Source: Larus michahellis (lineage: Eukaryota > Chordata > Aves > Charadriiformes > Laridae). From it: a stretch of DNA of 64,000 nt. The notes beneath the pieces are model-generated. The model was not told the origin of the DNA. It did not search any database and saw only the letters and a program-made list of their open reading frames with translations. The position numbers and the translations under genes were made by a program. Below, piece after piece: positions 51,901 to 64,000 of this stretch. The stretch's first letter is position 1, and each line of letters begins with the position of its first letter. Location: assembly GCF_964199755.1 (NCBI RefSeq), contig NC_133901.1, positions 45,911,418-45,975,417 of the forward strand, read 5' to 3'.

Positions 51901-54900
51901 GCCCTGAAGAAAATACAGACCAAATACTGTTATTGGTCCTCTCCCTGTTCCCAGTGCTCACCCTGGAGGCTCACCTCAAAACTCTAAGTAAAGATCTGAG
52001 GTTTTGCTCCCATGGTGGACATTGCTATCTCGCTTCACATTGCAGGCCGTGAACCGCTCAGGCTATTGAGCATTTTACTGCTGCTTTGGCAAAACTAAGA
52101 GTGAACAGACCTCTTCATAAGATATTAAATCTGTGTTACACTTTTCAATGGGCATCTTGAAAATACACTCCCCTCTAAGCCACTGCACAGCAGAAAAGGA
52201 TTACAACTGGAAATATTTATAACAATAATACAAATTACACAATGGTGACAGAAGAAAAGAATACAATTTTAAGGCTGCTAGAAACCTTGTGTTTCAAGGT
52301 GCAATAGAAATAAGCTCAGCCAACTGCTTTCACACCCATTCCTGGAATTTATTTAGTGGCTGCTGTTCAGGATCCACCTATGCCAAGGTCCAATAATTTG
52401 AGAACAAAAAAGGATGAAAAGATCATGACCTATATTTGTTCAAAATAATTTAATTATGTTCGCTTCCCAGTACACCAAGTAAAGGTAAACCCTTGGCCTT
52501 TACTCCTCCTCCAGGTTAACTACCAGGATGTAGTACAAAAGGCTGCCTAAAGCTATAAATTACAGGACTCCTCTGCGCAGAAAGCAGAACCTGCTCTGAG
52601 ACTGATCCCTGATTATGAAACCATCAGAGCAGAATTCAGCACCTTACAACATGCTGTGGATTCTCATCAGAGGTGAACTGAGGCATCCACCACTGTGCTT
52701 TTGCAAGACCAAGGACAAGCCAAAGTCAGCATCATACTGGCTAAGTGCTATTTTACCAGCCTGAGCAAGATTTATCTTTGACTTACATACTGCAGCATAG
52801 AAGTTGATCTCTCCTACACCAGGTGTAATATTCTTCATCCTGACAGATAAAAAGCCCTGCAATTTGGTTTTCCATTAAGTCTTCTGTGTATGTGACTCCC
52901 TGTCAGGCCTTCCTTCCACTATGAAAAAACTAATTTAGTAGAATCGGTTCCCCTTCCAACGAGGCTTAATGTAGCTGAGCTCATGCCAGCAAAAACTCAG
53001 GAAACCTCTTTTACACAGGTCAAAAAATGCTAGATTATCTTCCAATAAAGTATTTCTGTATTAATAATCATGATGTTATTCAATTAGAAAGATCATAAAA
53101 AACTAAACCCTACGTCCCTACATATAGCTGCACGGGCTCTTGAGATCCACATGTAGCAAAAACATGAGTTAATTCCAGGAGACCAACTTCACCTTGGCTT
53201 CCTGCTCTGCTCTGATCCAAGTGTTTCCTTTTGTAGCACACCCTTGCAATGTTCTCTTTGGAATATTTACAATACAGACAGTCAAAACATATATGACAAC
53301 ACAGATAAGGATACTTTCCTAACAATACAAAAAGCAAGAAATAATACCAAAATATGTTTATGAGATGCTTGAAGAAATAACAGAATGAAGTTGTTCTATT
53401 TCAAACTCACAACTTGTCATATAAAATAATTTGTTGCAAAAAACTATCATGCTACAAATAGTCTGAATTATGCTCTCAACTGACTGGTGCCTCAGGGATT
53501 TATATTCATCTTTTTTTAAGTTCTACCATGTAAGAACAACTTTCTACATCATCAGTGCAAGTCAGAATAGGCAAATACTAATTACTCCATTTCACAAAGT
53601 ACACTCTGTGTGGCAAGTCCTACAGAACCTAAAGCAACAGTATAACGTTCAGTACTCTAAAACAGTTAGTAGAAAAATACCTAATTGCTCATTTCCTACC
53701 ACCAATGTTTCATTAGCTGCTGTGCCTGAGCCTGAAGCACAGCGCCAGGGAGCAGCCCCGCTGCAAATGTGGAGGGCTCCAGCCTTCTCTGGCCCTGCCA
53801 GGGAACAGCAGGAACTGAACGCAGGCAGAAGTTTTCCACTGGGTCCTCTACATTTAGATTGTTCAGGCTGCAGAAGCAGCCAAGCTGTTCAAGTGACAAC
53901 TCCCCAGAGAAAGGCACACCTACGGGACCTTAGTTAAAAGCTGTATGGATGTACCCTACGCTGCGCACAAACCCTCTGTGCTCTGCACCAGGCTGGCAGC
54001 CATGGCACCCCCCCATCTGAAAAAGAGGGTAAATATGAGTGCGCAAATACATCAACTTTTTCTTAAAGGTGACGGCTTTCATGCTTCCTAGACTTGGGCT
54101 TACACATGCAGCTGTCCAGGAACACTAGGAAGATTATTACTCGCCAATGAGCAAATGAACATCCTCTGTTTATTCCTGATTATAACGCAATGCTCATTTT
54201 CAGCTGATCAATAAATTCTTTACAGGAATGGACTTACTCAAGAAAGAACCAATTTAGTGTAGTAAATCACAGGGCCAGGTGTTTCACAACAACCATAAAC
54301 AAGCAAAGTTTAAAAAAAGCAAGCCTACGCCCTTCAAATCTAGTCTTTAGTCCTTAAAGCTTATTATGATACAGAAATATTTTCCCCCTAAATCCTAATA
54401 TTTGTAAAATACATTTATTCTCCTAGCTAATGTAAAACTGAGTATTTTCAGAACACTGCCAAGTGCAGCCAATTACCAGTTACCCGGGCTATAGATAGGT
54501 GTAATGTTTATAGAATGAGAACAATTTTCCAAAGTCAAAGTTGTTCTCTCTAGCAACAATAAAAGGGATGCTCACACTGTCTGCTTTAGGCAACTTAAAC
54601 ACCTAATTTAGAGCAACTTTCTAGGCTAAAGTTAGAAATCTAACATGCTTTTTTCCCCAAGCAAGAGGTTTTTGGGAATGTGAATTAGATGCATATATTA
54701 ATCACAGCAAGTATCACTTCACATGCATATTGACTGAACGGCTGTAGTAAGGTTTAACACACGCAGAGGCCTTGTGAAGATTTAAAACTCATTTGGATCT
54801 TTAATACGGGAGTCATTTGGTTGACAGTTCTTAAACCTGCCAGAAGTTGGGATCCAAAAGGCTAAATCTGAGGCCCAACTCTCCTAGTGATGAAATGAGT

Positions 54901-55221
54901 ACTAATTAATGGCTCCAAAGAAGGAAGGAAACTATGAAGTCCAGTGCTTCCTCAACACAACAGCTGAGCTAAAGCTAGAACAGAGTGACCTAATGGTGAG
55001 GCTCTCCCAATGCCGTCAAGAAAAAACCCCAAACTGCTTTGTAGTAGGAGGGCGGAAGCTTTTAACCTTGCCTATTTTCCCTATTACTGGTATCTTCTCT
55101 CTCAAATAGACAACGCATAAGAAAAAAAAGGAAGCAATGCGTAGGTAGGGCTTCTTCTCATTTCTTTTTATGTCATGGAAAAAGATCATTGCTACCAACT
55201 GGACAGCACAGTGATGCTCTG

Positions 55222-55249
55222 CACTGTACAGGGAACAGCCTGTACAGTG
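55222..55249. promoter_or_regulatory. Perfect hairpin with steroid-receptor-like half-sites
   Basis: Arms CACTGTACAGG and CCTGTACAGTG, 11 bp each, around a 6-nt loop. 55232-55246 (GGAACAGCCTGTACA region) fits the RGNACAnnnTGTNCY response-element consensus except at the last base. It lies in ANXA11 intron 1, about 2.8 kb from the promoter. The structure is certain; function is a guess. Confidence 0.4.
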
Positions 55250-55274
55250 GCACTGTGAGGGGTTGTGTTTGTTT

Positions 55275-55318
55275 AAAAAAAAAAACCAAACAACAAAAAC
55301 AACAAAACACAAACCCTG
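55275..55318. repeat. A/C-only low-complexity tract in ANXA11 intron 1
   Basis: TTTAAAAAAAAAAACCAAAC followed by AACAAAAACAACAAAACAC. Confidence 0.85.
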
Positions 55319-57779
55319 TTCAGTCTAAGTTCTTACAATTTAATGATGAGCACTTGTCCACGCTCAGCATCTGTGAGAGCTGAACAGTACGGATACAATT
55401 TCACACACACACAAAAAAAAAATGAGCTGCTTAAGCACAGGCAGGACTGGCTGCCTGGTCATCACAAGCACATAACAAAATTCTCCTAGAAGGACAACCA
55501 GCAAGTCCCCGCTGTGACCCAGAACTGACTCCAGGCTTGCCCCCGCCAGGATGTAACTTCCTATCAAGATTTTGTAGTGAGCTCTGATAAAATCTGGAAC
55601 AAACATGGAGCAACAAAAGTAGTAATACACTGTAAATACTTACTGCTGCCCTTTGACTTACTTATCTACCACTTGCCGTACTGCACTACATTCTCCCCAG
55701 CTTGGGGAACTGCCTGAAGGGAATTCGGCATTTATATTAAACACACCTGCTTTCAAATAAACTGGCAACAGCAAAGGCAAAGAGACCACCTCAGCTTCGG
55801 TGCACGACAACAACTCGAGTTTCAAATGGGTGAAAGTGCTGCTTGCAGCAGCGTAAACCCACAGCTTCTGCTTTTTCTTTTTTAAAAAAGGCTTTTCCTA
55901 CCTTCTTCAAAAGCAGCCCAAAACAAAACATACAGCTGACCAGCCTCTGTTCTTATTTCCGATAGTTTATATAACACAATTTAAAAATATATCCAATAAG
56001 AAACATACGTTTTAAGGTAGCAGACACAAATGCATGGAATAAAAGAAACTACATTGGTACTGTTAGTTGTACACTTAATTCAAGGTAAGCCTCTAACTGC
56101 CATTTGAAGCTGCCAGAGAAGTTTCTGTGGATGATTACACAGAGCCTTAGCTAAAAATAAATTAAACTTTCGATTTGTTCAAAAGCCCTGCTATTTCTGT
56201 AGCCACCATTAAACCACATGCTCTTTTTGATTACATCTCTGCTTTAATTACAGCTTCCTTTTTTTATGCCTAGATTGCTATCACAGAACTAAGATAGTCC
56301 GTCTTAGCTCTGATTAATGCAATGTTATTGAACAGAGCCCCTAGATGCTCCATCTTCTGAAATTCGCTAGAGGTCTAGGAAACAGCACCTTGGGCTTGAC
56401 TTTTTGTAGTATATCAGGATTACGTATTTTAAGTTGTTATCTAACACTACAGTCTTTACAATGTTTTTTCTTTAATATACTGTATTGACTGCATAAATAC
56501 CTCCACAAAATATCTCCATCCTACTGTGGTTTGATTATATCTTTTAGTGACTTTTGATATTTCGCAGAATTTCCTGACGATTCAAAACTTCTGGGTACTA
56601 TAAAGAACAAGCTAAATAAGTAACATAACATACACGTGAAGGTCATGACTACTCCAGGAGTTTTAAGTCCAGATTCACGGATAAATTTTCATTCCTAACC
56701 TCATACTGAGGTCAAGCAAGAGAAATGTAACTGCTGACATAGACATAAAATCATTAAGTCCTTCAAAATCTTGCTGAATCTGTATTGTATGTGGTATACC
56801 ATATTATATAGAGTGCTTTGGGGGCGGGAGGGGAAGAAGTCACAGGAGTAGCTACAAAGGCACTTTCAGGAAGAAAAAATTCAGCAGAAACGCGTCGGGG
56901 ACTGGGCCACAGACAAAACTGAAAGCAAAGCCCAGTACTAGTTATCTGCTGCATCAGTGGGAGGAGAGTGGTCCGCATGACTCTTAGAGCAGCACCAAAA
57001 ACAGGAAATTATAGAAATAGCCAAGCTGCGGGGAAAGCATTCACACACTCAAGCTTCATAGTGGCCATACACTTAGCACTGTTTTTGTATCATTTCTGAC
57101 ATTATTGTACGTGCTCCAACTCGCTCACTCAACAGAAAACACCGCACGCTGGGGGTGTCAGGGAATGAGCCCCCACCTCCGACAGCAGCCAGGCTTTTCG
57201 ATGCGTAAAAACATACTAATTGGCTCCTTCATCAAAACACACTGCACCAGCACTTTTCCCTCTCATCAGCCTGTTTTCCCTCCACACCTTCACCTCGGTC
57301 TATCCATCCCCATTTCTGGCCGAGCTGCTTTCCGTGCTCCTGCCACTCCCTTCAGAAGGTTTTTCCCTCACCGGCTCCTCCTTATCAGGAAGAGCCTTCC
57401 AGGAACTACCACTGATCTGATAAACAAGGGAAAACTACTCCAAGAACATACTGCCCACGGCCCAGCGTCCAGGAGCTGGATGGGGACAGGGAGGAACCCC
57501 GCATTTCTGAGTATTGAGAGTTTTATGCTGTTTTCTGTCTTACGACACAGCTAAGGTATCGCAAGAGTTTAAAGATGCTTTAAGCACGCCTAAGAAAAAG
57601 TAAAGTACGTTACAAGTAGTTTGCAAAAAGGAATGTTTGGTTAAAAAAAAGCGTTGTGTAACGGCTCTGACAAGACTACCATCTTAGGCTTCTTCCTCTT
57701 CATAACCACGCACGTCAAAATTAAAAGTTCAAGACAAACTGCGGACACAGGCTCAGCACCGAACTGCAGCTACGACAGC

Positions 57780-58360
57780 AAAATGGGTATTTTCCGACCT
57801 CCCCCCCCAAACACAGCCCCCAGACCCCGGGCCGCTGCCTGTCGCCCTGGGCCGCTGTCACCCCGAGGCGCCACGGCTCCTGCTGCCCCGTCCAGGCGAC
57901 ACAAGCTCGCCGTCAGTCCAGGGACACCGGCCCGGCCCACCGGCCCGGCCCCGCGGCACTCGCCCCTCACCCCCCGGCCCGGCCCGTCCCGCCGCGGCGG
58001 TCGCTCTTACCACGGGTCCCCCGTAGCCGCTGTGGCCGCCGCCCCTCCTGACGGCTCGGTGTCGCTGGCGGGGAGCGGCAGGAGGAGGAGCCGCTGAGGC
58101 CGCGGTTCCTTCCGCCCGCCCCGCCGCGGTGCGAAGGGGGGGCCGGGGAGCGCCCGGCCGATGGAAAACGTGAGGGGTGCGGCGGGGCCCGGGGCGGGCC
58201 GGCCGGCCGGGGAGCGCCCAGCCCCGGCGCCGCGAGGGGGGCGGTGTTCCACGGCGAGCCGCCCCGGGAGGGGCCGGGGCCTGCGGCCTGCGCCGGGCGG
58301 GGGAGGCCCGCGGCCGGGCAGCTTCGGCGGCTGCGGGCTGGAAACAGGTTGGTGGGTCCC
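57780..58360. promoter_or_regulatory. ANXA11: CpG island promoter of ANXA11
   Basis: A sharply bounded block of very high GC and dense CpG, in contrast to the AT-rich flanks. It contains several GC boxes (GGGGCGGG and CCGCCC types), an ETS-like site near 58107-58114, and no TATA box. This is a typical housekeeping promoter and fits the broad expression of ANXA11. The reading frames over 100 codons found here on both strands are composition artefacts. Confidence 0.85.
58011..58100 (-). other. ANXA11: ANXA11 non-coding exon 1 (5' UTR), start approximate
   Basis: A strong donor, CCCGTG/GTAAGAGC on the - strand (last exon base 58011), sits in a CpG island about 10 kb upstream of the first coding exon. 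The transcription start near 58100 is inferred from an ETS-like CGGAAG (58107-58114 area) and GC boxes just upstream. Only the donor is directly visible. Confidence 0.6.
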
Positions 58361-58409
58361 ACAGAACAGGTTTGGACAAAAGGGCGATTTCCAGCGAGAC
58401 GTCCGTTTC

Positions 58410-58492
58410 ATAAAAAAAAAAAAACCACCAACAAAAAATACACAACCCAAACAAATCCCAAAACCAAACACAAACCCAAAACAAGCAGGAAA
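58410..58492. repeat. A-run and A/C-rich tract next to the CpG island
   Basis: A12 followed by CCACCAACAAAAAATACACA and further AAACCC-type sequence, just outside the ANXA11 CpG island. Confidence 0.85.
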
Positions 58493-60450
58493 AAAGGTGA
58501 CTCCACCCGTCAGATGAGTGGGCTGGGCTTTGCCCCGCTATACATCAGCTCCCGAGGGAGCCGGTGATATGGGCGCAGCAGGACCACACCAAGGGAGTCA
58601 CCGTCGCAGGCAAGGTCATAAGTGTTAAGCGTAACTTAGGGTTCTTAAACCCAGGGACTGATTGCTTTCACCAGCAATTCATCAAACATTCAGAAAACAC
58701 GTTTTCCAGGCAAGGTGGGACAGAACCCTCGCATTTTGCTGCATATAATGTACATTTCCTTCACTAAAATTCTGCAAAAATGTTAGAGGAAGGAGATTTT
58801 TCTCGTTGACCTTTTCTAGTACAAGCAGTACTGGGCTAAACACTTCAATGAACATCTTTTTGTACCACATGCATTCTTTAAAGATGAGTGAAGTTGCTCA
58901 CATGGAAGCATTTAGAGAGAGAAAACAAAATAATAAAAATGAAAACCAAAAAGGCCTAGCATTTTCCAGTTAAATTTCTTTTGCCAAGACACTCATCAAA
59001 ATAACATTGCTGACTGAATCACAGTATTATACAACTTGGGCGGGGAATACCCTGTTTTTGTGAACAGGGTCTCAGAACCTCCTTTTCAGCCCTTGTTTCC
59101 CTCACACCTATGGCTTTGTAACAGGCAATTTCATTTAGAACTAAAAATTTTGATGGATGTGTCTTAAAGCATATGCCCTGTTCACCCACCAACTCCTTTC
59201 AGTGCAGGGGCTGTTTTTTTTCTTCCACATACTATCATGGACAATCACTTAAATACAACATCTATGATGGAACTAAATAAAATAAATCCTTTTTTTTTTT
59301 TTCCCCCTCATCAAAATTTTAACTGGCACCAGAGTGGCTAAGGCTGCACCTGTGGGAGACAGCTAAACTTAAAGTAGTCCAAAGCAGGTGAACACGTATA
59401 TTTCAATTTAAGAACAGCTTCCTGTGGTTTAATATAAATTATAAATTTATTCCCAGCTGATCTTAAGCCTCACCCATAAAGACATTTCTGGTTAATAGGC
59501 AAAGCTGAACACCAAGACAGGTTTTGATGCAGAGTGTAGTCTGACGTTCACTATGCAGGCAGATGGAAAAATTAAGATGTGCCCACATGCCAAGAAGTCC
59601 AGGGATCACTGTACTCTCAGCACACTGGTAGAGCTCCTCTTGAGAGCTAACTTATCCGGCTTGTGCCTGCTAAAAGGGGCCACATTAGCTTTAACAGGAC
59701 AGTTTTGTTAACCAGAGTAATTTTGACCGAAACAGGTTAGAAGCCATTCAGAGGAGCTGCTACTCCCATCCGATGAGGACACAGTGACCTCTACAAAGGG
59801 TTACTTCTTCCAGAAGGATTTGGAAAATAACGTATTTTTGCAACCTAAGTACTGTTATTTTCTCACGTAGAAAAGCCCTTTGAGTATCGTGCTTAGGCTG
59901 GAAATGTATGAGGAAGCTTGTACTGCTGCAACCAGACCCGTATTTATTCCAGACATGGTTGTGCTTACTTTGAAGTCAATTGCAATGTTCTGTGGATTTA
60001 ACTGAAGTCCAGGTTTGGCTCACTTCTAGCCACTGAGGCTGGATAAATAGAGGGATTCATAGAAGTCCCACACCTTTGACACTGCATTCATAAAGAGAAA
60101 ACTGGGCTAGCTACAGCAGCATATGGAATATTTTTTTGACAAGGAAACCATTGTATGGAAACCTCACCAGCTGCCATTTTCAGACAGTCAGGGAGTGAGA
60201 CATTTGCTTAACATACTTCACTTATGGAAATTTTTCCACAGGAATGATAACCTCCGAGCCCACGCCCTTCGGGAGCCTTGGCTGGACCAAATCCCTCTTC
60301 CTGCAAAAGCTGTTATGGGCAGCAAACGTTCTTGTCAGCAAAAGAAAAAGATATCATATGGCAGCATGTTTTATCAGCAAAATACATCAAGTGGCATAAC
60401 ACCACCATTAAGGGAAAATTTTCTGTAAAAACATGTTTATAATTAAGTGA

Positions 60451-60506
60451 CAGATTATAACTTTTTAACTGGAAACACCAGATTATAACTTTTTAACTGG
60501 AAACAC
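60451..60506 (+). repeat. Perfect 28-nt tandem duplication
   Basis: Two identical adjacent copies of a 28-nt unit beginning CAGATTATAACTTTTTAACT (60451-60478 and 60479-60506). Confidence 0.97.
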
Positions 60507-63254
60507 TTTGTAAATGGTTAAGGTGAGTTTCTTTCATTTTCAGTGCAATAAGGTGAACGGTTAGGACAGCCAGGTGAAGCTGATGGATTAAAGCCTGAGA
60601 CAAATGAAGTCTCTCATGAGAGAGACTGGTTTTGATTTAAGCTGTAAATTTTCATAAGTATCTGAGAGAATATTTATAATTTTGTTAGAGAAGGGTAGAA
60701 TTTTGGAGACTGCAGACCTTAAAACAGGAAAAGAGATTTTGCTGAAAGTGAGTAAAGAAGAAATCAACCCCCTGTAGTATTTGCCCATGTGTGTGCCTCT
60801 GACTAAAGGATTTCAGCCGTTACATCAAAATCCCAAGTTATACATAGTTTTTCTGGTTATGAAAATAGACAAATGAAAACCTGTGAAAAGCAATCTAAGT
60901 ATAAGCAAGACAGTATAGCCTGCTTGGAAATGTAGGCAGCCCAAAGCAATAGAATGAACTTCCATAGGCGCTTTGATGGAGTCCGAGTTCCCAGACTGAC
61001 TCTGAGGCAAAAAATAAGCACTGGGGGAAATTTTGTCAGCAATGGGAATATTATGACTACGACTTCACTGTTCATTCAACGCCAGGTTCTCTGGCTGTTG
61101 GGGTTCTTACCTGCTCTGTTTCACTCACACCTCCACAGCAGACAGGGATTCCTGATGCTCTTGGAGAGAGGGATGCTGTGTCTCCACTCCTGCAGGGAGA
61201 CACATCTTCATTCTTGGAAGAAGAAAGCAGATGCCAGCAAGGCCCTTACATTTTCTTGGTTAAGAGTAGAGCAGTCAACATTGTCCCCTGCTTTGTTCAA
61301 CCTGACAAAAACCATTAAACCTACTGAATTTCACAACATTCCTTGGTAAAAGTCTGAAATAGTGAAAATCACGAGAACAAGTACATGAAGAAATAATAAT
61401 GGTTTCAATGTGGATCATATATTTTAGACACATCCATGAAGAAATTACATGGCACAGATATAACAGTTTCTGAAATATCGAACAGGACGCCCACGTGCAA
61501 TAGGAAGTATCAGTCATGCTTTTGATAGGTCCCTCATAAAAAAGTGGCTCATGATTAAAAAAAAACAAAACAAAACACGGATCAACTGTTTTGTTATATT
61601 ACTATGTTCCTTTTTCTGTTGATATGTGTAGGTATGTAGACATAAGTCACACAAGTGAATATTCAGGGCATTAAATACTAACAAGTCATTCTCTTGTATT
61701 TTATGCAAGGATTAAGATCTAGCTCCGGCAATATATTTATGTAATTCCTTGACCCACTATTTCTTCCCTTCTTCTATTTAATACCTCATAGGTGGGTGAT
61801 GCAAACAAGTGACAAAGTGCAATCTGAAAAGTGCCGATTTCTGTCACCCCAAACGTATAAAAATATACAGTTACATAAAATATGGAAAGCACTTTCAAAA
61901 GGAGGATATGTGAATTTCTAAGTTACAGAGCTAGATGTAATTTGCACTTTAAATTATTGCTTCCCTCGGAGTTTATTAAAATAAAAAGAGATGTTAACAG
62001 GAACTCCACATAAAGCCTACTTCTGCTCACCTTCAGCAGCGTTACATCTGATACTCCCACAGAGACATTCATGCTATAGTTGCTGCCAAAAGGGGACGCG
62101 GTCACTCTCTCCTTTCCAGCCTTCGCTTCCAGCCAGGCTTTCTTTCATCGTTGTTAGATAGGCTTAGCTGTAGCATGGATTCCTACCAGGAGGGTAGATC
62201 TAAGAGCCTTAAGATTTTTGACTAGGACTCTCCTCCGTATCTTTGTAACACATTTCATCTCAAAAGTACATTAAAATGGTGAAGTAAATATTATGTCACA
62301 ATTTGACTGACTACTTCTCTAGAGCAGCACGGAACTGCAGCCATTTTCCTTAAGTGTTTGCAAGAGGAAAAGCATGCAGAAACATGTAGTATAGCATACT
62401 ATATTACATATATTTATTATATGTATGTTATATTATATACCTAACTTTTAAGACTGGTTTTCAATCATATCAGTTTAGGAGACATAAGCCCAGCCTGGGA
62501 CTGGAACCACTCTAGCACGCAGTTCCTAAGGTAAACGCAGAATCCATGCTGTGCTACTGATACAGAGGGCAAAACAATGATATTTTCTCCAGTTTAAACT
62601 ACAGCAAGTTTTAATAGCTATTTTCAGTCTTTAGGGTTTTAATATTTAAACTGGTATGTAGCCAGGATAAAACCCCCAAACCTCTTGTACCCCCAGACCA
62701 CTTTGGACAGAGGTTTATTTTTACTCATATTAACAACTGTCATTCTGTATTAGGTTTTCAAACCAAATGCGTACGGACAGCAATGCCACAGCCAGGATAA
62801 GACAGCAGCAAATGAGGCCTGGAATCCTTCATGGGATAGGTGAGGGCTTTCATATCATCTCAAGCATGGTCATACCCGTAACATTTCTGACATTGTGCCA
62901 GTATTGACTCAGTACCAATTCAAACAGGGAAGCCTTTGTGGGAGAACCCACAAAATCACACCAGTGTTTCCTGCAAGCACTGCATTTTCCTAGTGGCTCT
63001 TCCAATCTTCAGTTCCAACATCATACTTTTCCAATTGGATTTGTGCCATAGCAATACACAAACCAGAACCGAGTGATGGAAACTGGTGTGTTAATTCAAT
63101 ACAACATCCACACCCCTGACTTCACAGGTGCTGTCTTCTTCCTTTTTCCATATCCATTTTTCAGCATTTCATTTCCATCACTAAAATATTCCATTGGTGA
63201 AAATTCAAAGATAAAATACCTGAGAGTTTACAAACTAAAAGCAAGCAGAAACTA

Positions 63255-63255
<1 letters not shown>

Positions 63256-63288
<33 letters not shown>

Positions 63289-63296
63289 CTTCTGCA
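63256..63296 (+). repeat. 41-nt uninterrupted poly(A)
   Basis: The longest homopolymer in the window. No gene body or clear target-site duplication is visible around it. Confidence 0.95.
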
Positions 63297-64000
63297 AGTA
63301 TTATAACACTGTCTTTCAGGCAGCCTAGGAACCTAGACTACCAGCCAGCCTGCAGTATGCTTTTGGGAGGGCTAAGCCTGGAACCTGAGCAGCCCAGGTT
63401 ACCCCACAGGCTTCCTGCATGAACTTCATCAGGTTCAGATCCTCTGAAGATACACGTACATACAGCATATGATGATTTTGAGCCTTGAGGAACTGATATG
63501 CATCCTTTGCCAACTCTGCCTTATGAGAAAGGGAGTTCTCCCACAGTCATTCTGGGTTATAATTCACTTCTTTACAGCCCTGTTAGTTGACGGAGATTTT
63601 GGAAAGACACTCTCCCAAACGCTTTCACTCTCTTTTAGACAACAAAAGGCATTAATTTTCCTAGCTCAGTTTTGTCACAACTCCTGAGCACTGCTTAGGT
63701 TTTATCCTTACCTTTTTTTGCATGTGCTTTCCAAACGATGCAGTTTGCAACTCTTCTATGCACCTGATTTCCTTCTTCATAACTAGGCCTTCAGTTGTCC
63801 CTGCAAGACAATATCATGTACTTGCATTCCTCTCCCCTGCTTGTTTCTCTGCAGGTGCTTTGTACCCCCTAGCGTATCCAGCTTGATGACATTTAAGAGG
63901 CAGCATTACTCTCAATCTGTGTTACACTCCTGAGAAAATTTTACTGCTTAAAATCCATTGCTCGAAGGCAAGCTTAACTGAACTGATTTCTGCAGTCCAG

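Larger units (their letters stand above)
47942..58010 (-). other. ANXA11: ANXA11 intron 1 (10 kb)
   Basis: Separates the CpG-island 5' UTR exon from the ATG exon. Contains T/G and A/C tracts, a GC-rich patch at about 50560-50780, another at 53700-53930 and the hairpin at 55222. First introns of this kind often carry enhancers; nothing here proves one. Confidence 0.7.
58493..64000. other. Upstream flank of ANXA11, no supported gene
   Basis: AT-rich sequence with a 28-nt tandem duplication at 60451 and a poly(A) run at 63256. I looked for exons of MAT1A, the next gene in the human order as I recall it, and saw none. Confidence 0.55.

Noticed and set aside
53470-53937. 155-codon open frame on the + strand in ANXA11 intron 1
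   Set aside because: Half lies in a GC-richer patch, with no domain or homology; probably chance.
57858-58484. 208-codon open frame on the - strand (and similar ones on both strands) in the CpG island
   Set aside because: The product is Pro/Arg/Ala/Gly-rich with a low-complexity start; stop codons are rare in such GC-rich sequence. The region is the ANXA11 promoter and 5' UTR exon.
60123-60428. 101-codon + strand open frame upstream of ANXA11
   Set aside because: No recognisable motif and no splice or homology support.

Overview
This window is vertebrate nuclear DNA, almost certainly from a bird. The evidence is spliced genes with GT-AG introns, several 3'-end fragments of CR1 (the LINE family that dominates avian genomes), tandem A/C-rich low-complexity tracts, and protein sequences that match conserved vertebrate genes. 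I see no prokaryotic gene, CRISPR array or other microbial system. Human protein comparisons below are made from memory, not from a search.

Two genes can be rebuilt exon by exon, and they lie tail to tail. PLAC9 is on the + strand (coding 19225-32259; 4 exons; 98 aa). It encodes a small secreted, coiled-coil-like protein. ANXA11 (annexin A11) is on the - strand (coding 47932 down to 34032; 14 coding exons; 499 aa). It has a non-coding first exon in a CpG island near 58.0-58.1 kb. The annexin has a Pro/Gly/Tyr-rich low-complexity N-terminus followed by four annexin repeats, all keeping the type II calcium-site signature. The two 3' ends are about 1 kb apart. The PLAC9/ANXA11 convergent order matches the mammalian arrangement.

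Layout: 1-18.9 kb has no gene I can support; it holds a 0.8-kb CR1 composite, MIR-like SINE relics and GC-rich patches of unknown role. 19.0-32.3 kb is PLAC9, with large introns containing CR1 remnants, palindromic TG/TA/CA microsatellites and three CTCF-like motifs. 33.3-58.1 kb is ANXA11, including a 10-kb first intron. 58.3-64 kb is upstream of ANXA11 and has no recognisable gene.

The two genes are not known to act in one pathway. ANXA11 is an intracellular calcium/phospholipid- and RNA-granule-associated protein; PLAC9 is predicted to be secreted. The points most worth a second look are the tiny terminal exon and alternative splice options of PLAC9, the Glu at the position of the human ALS residue Asp40 in ANXA11, a perfect hairpin with a steroid-receptor-like site in ANXA11 intron 1, the CTCF-like cluster, and an inverted CR1 composite.
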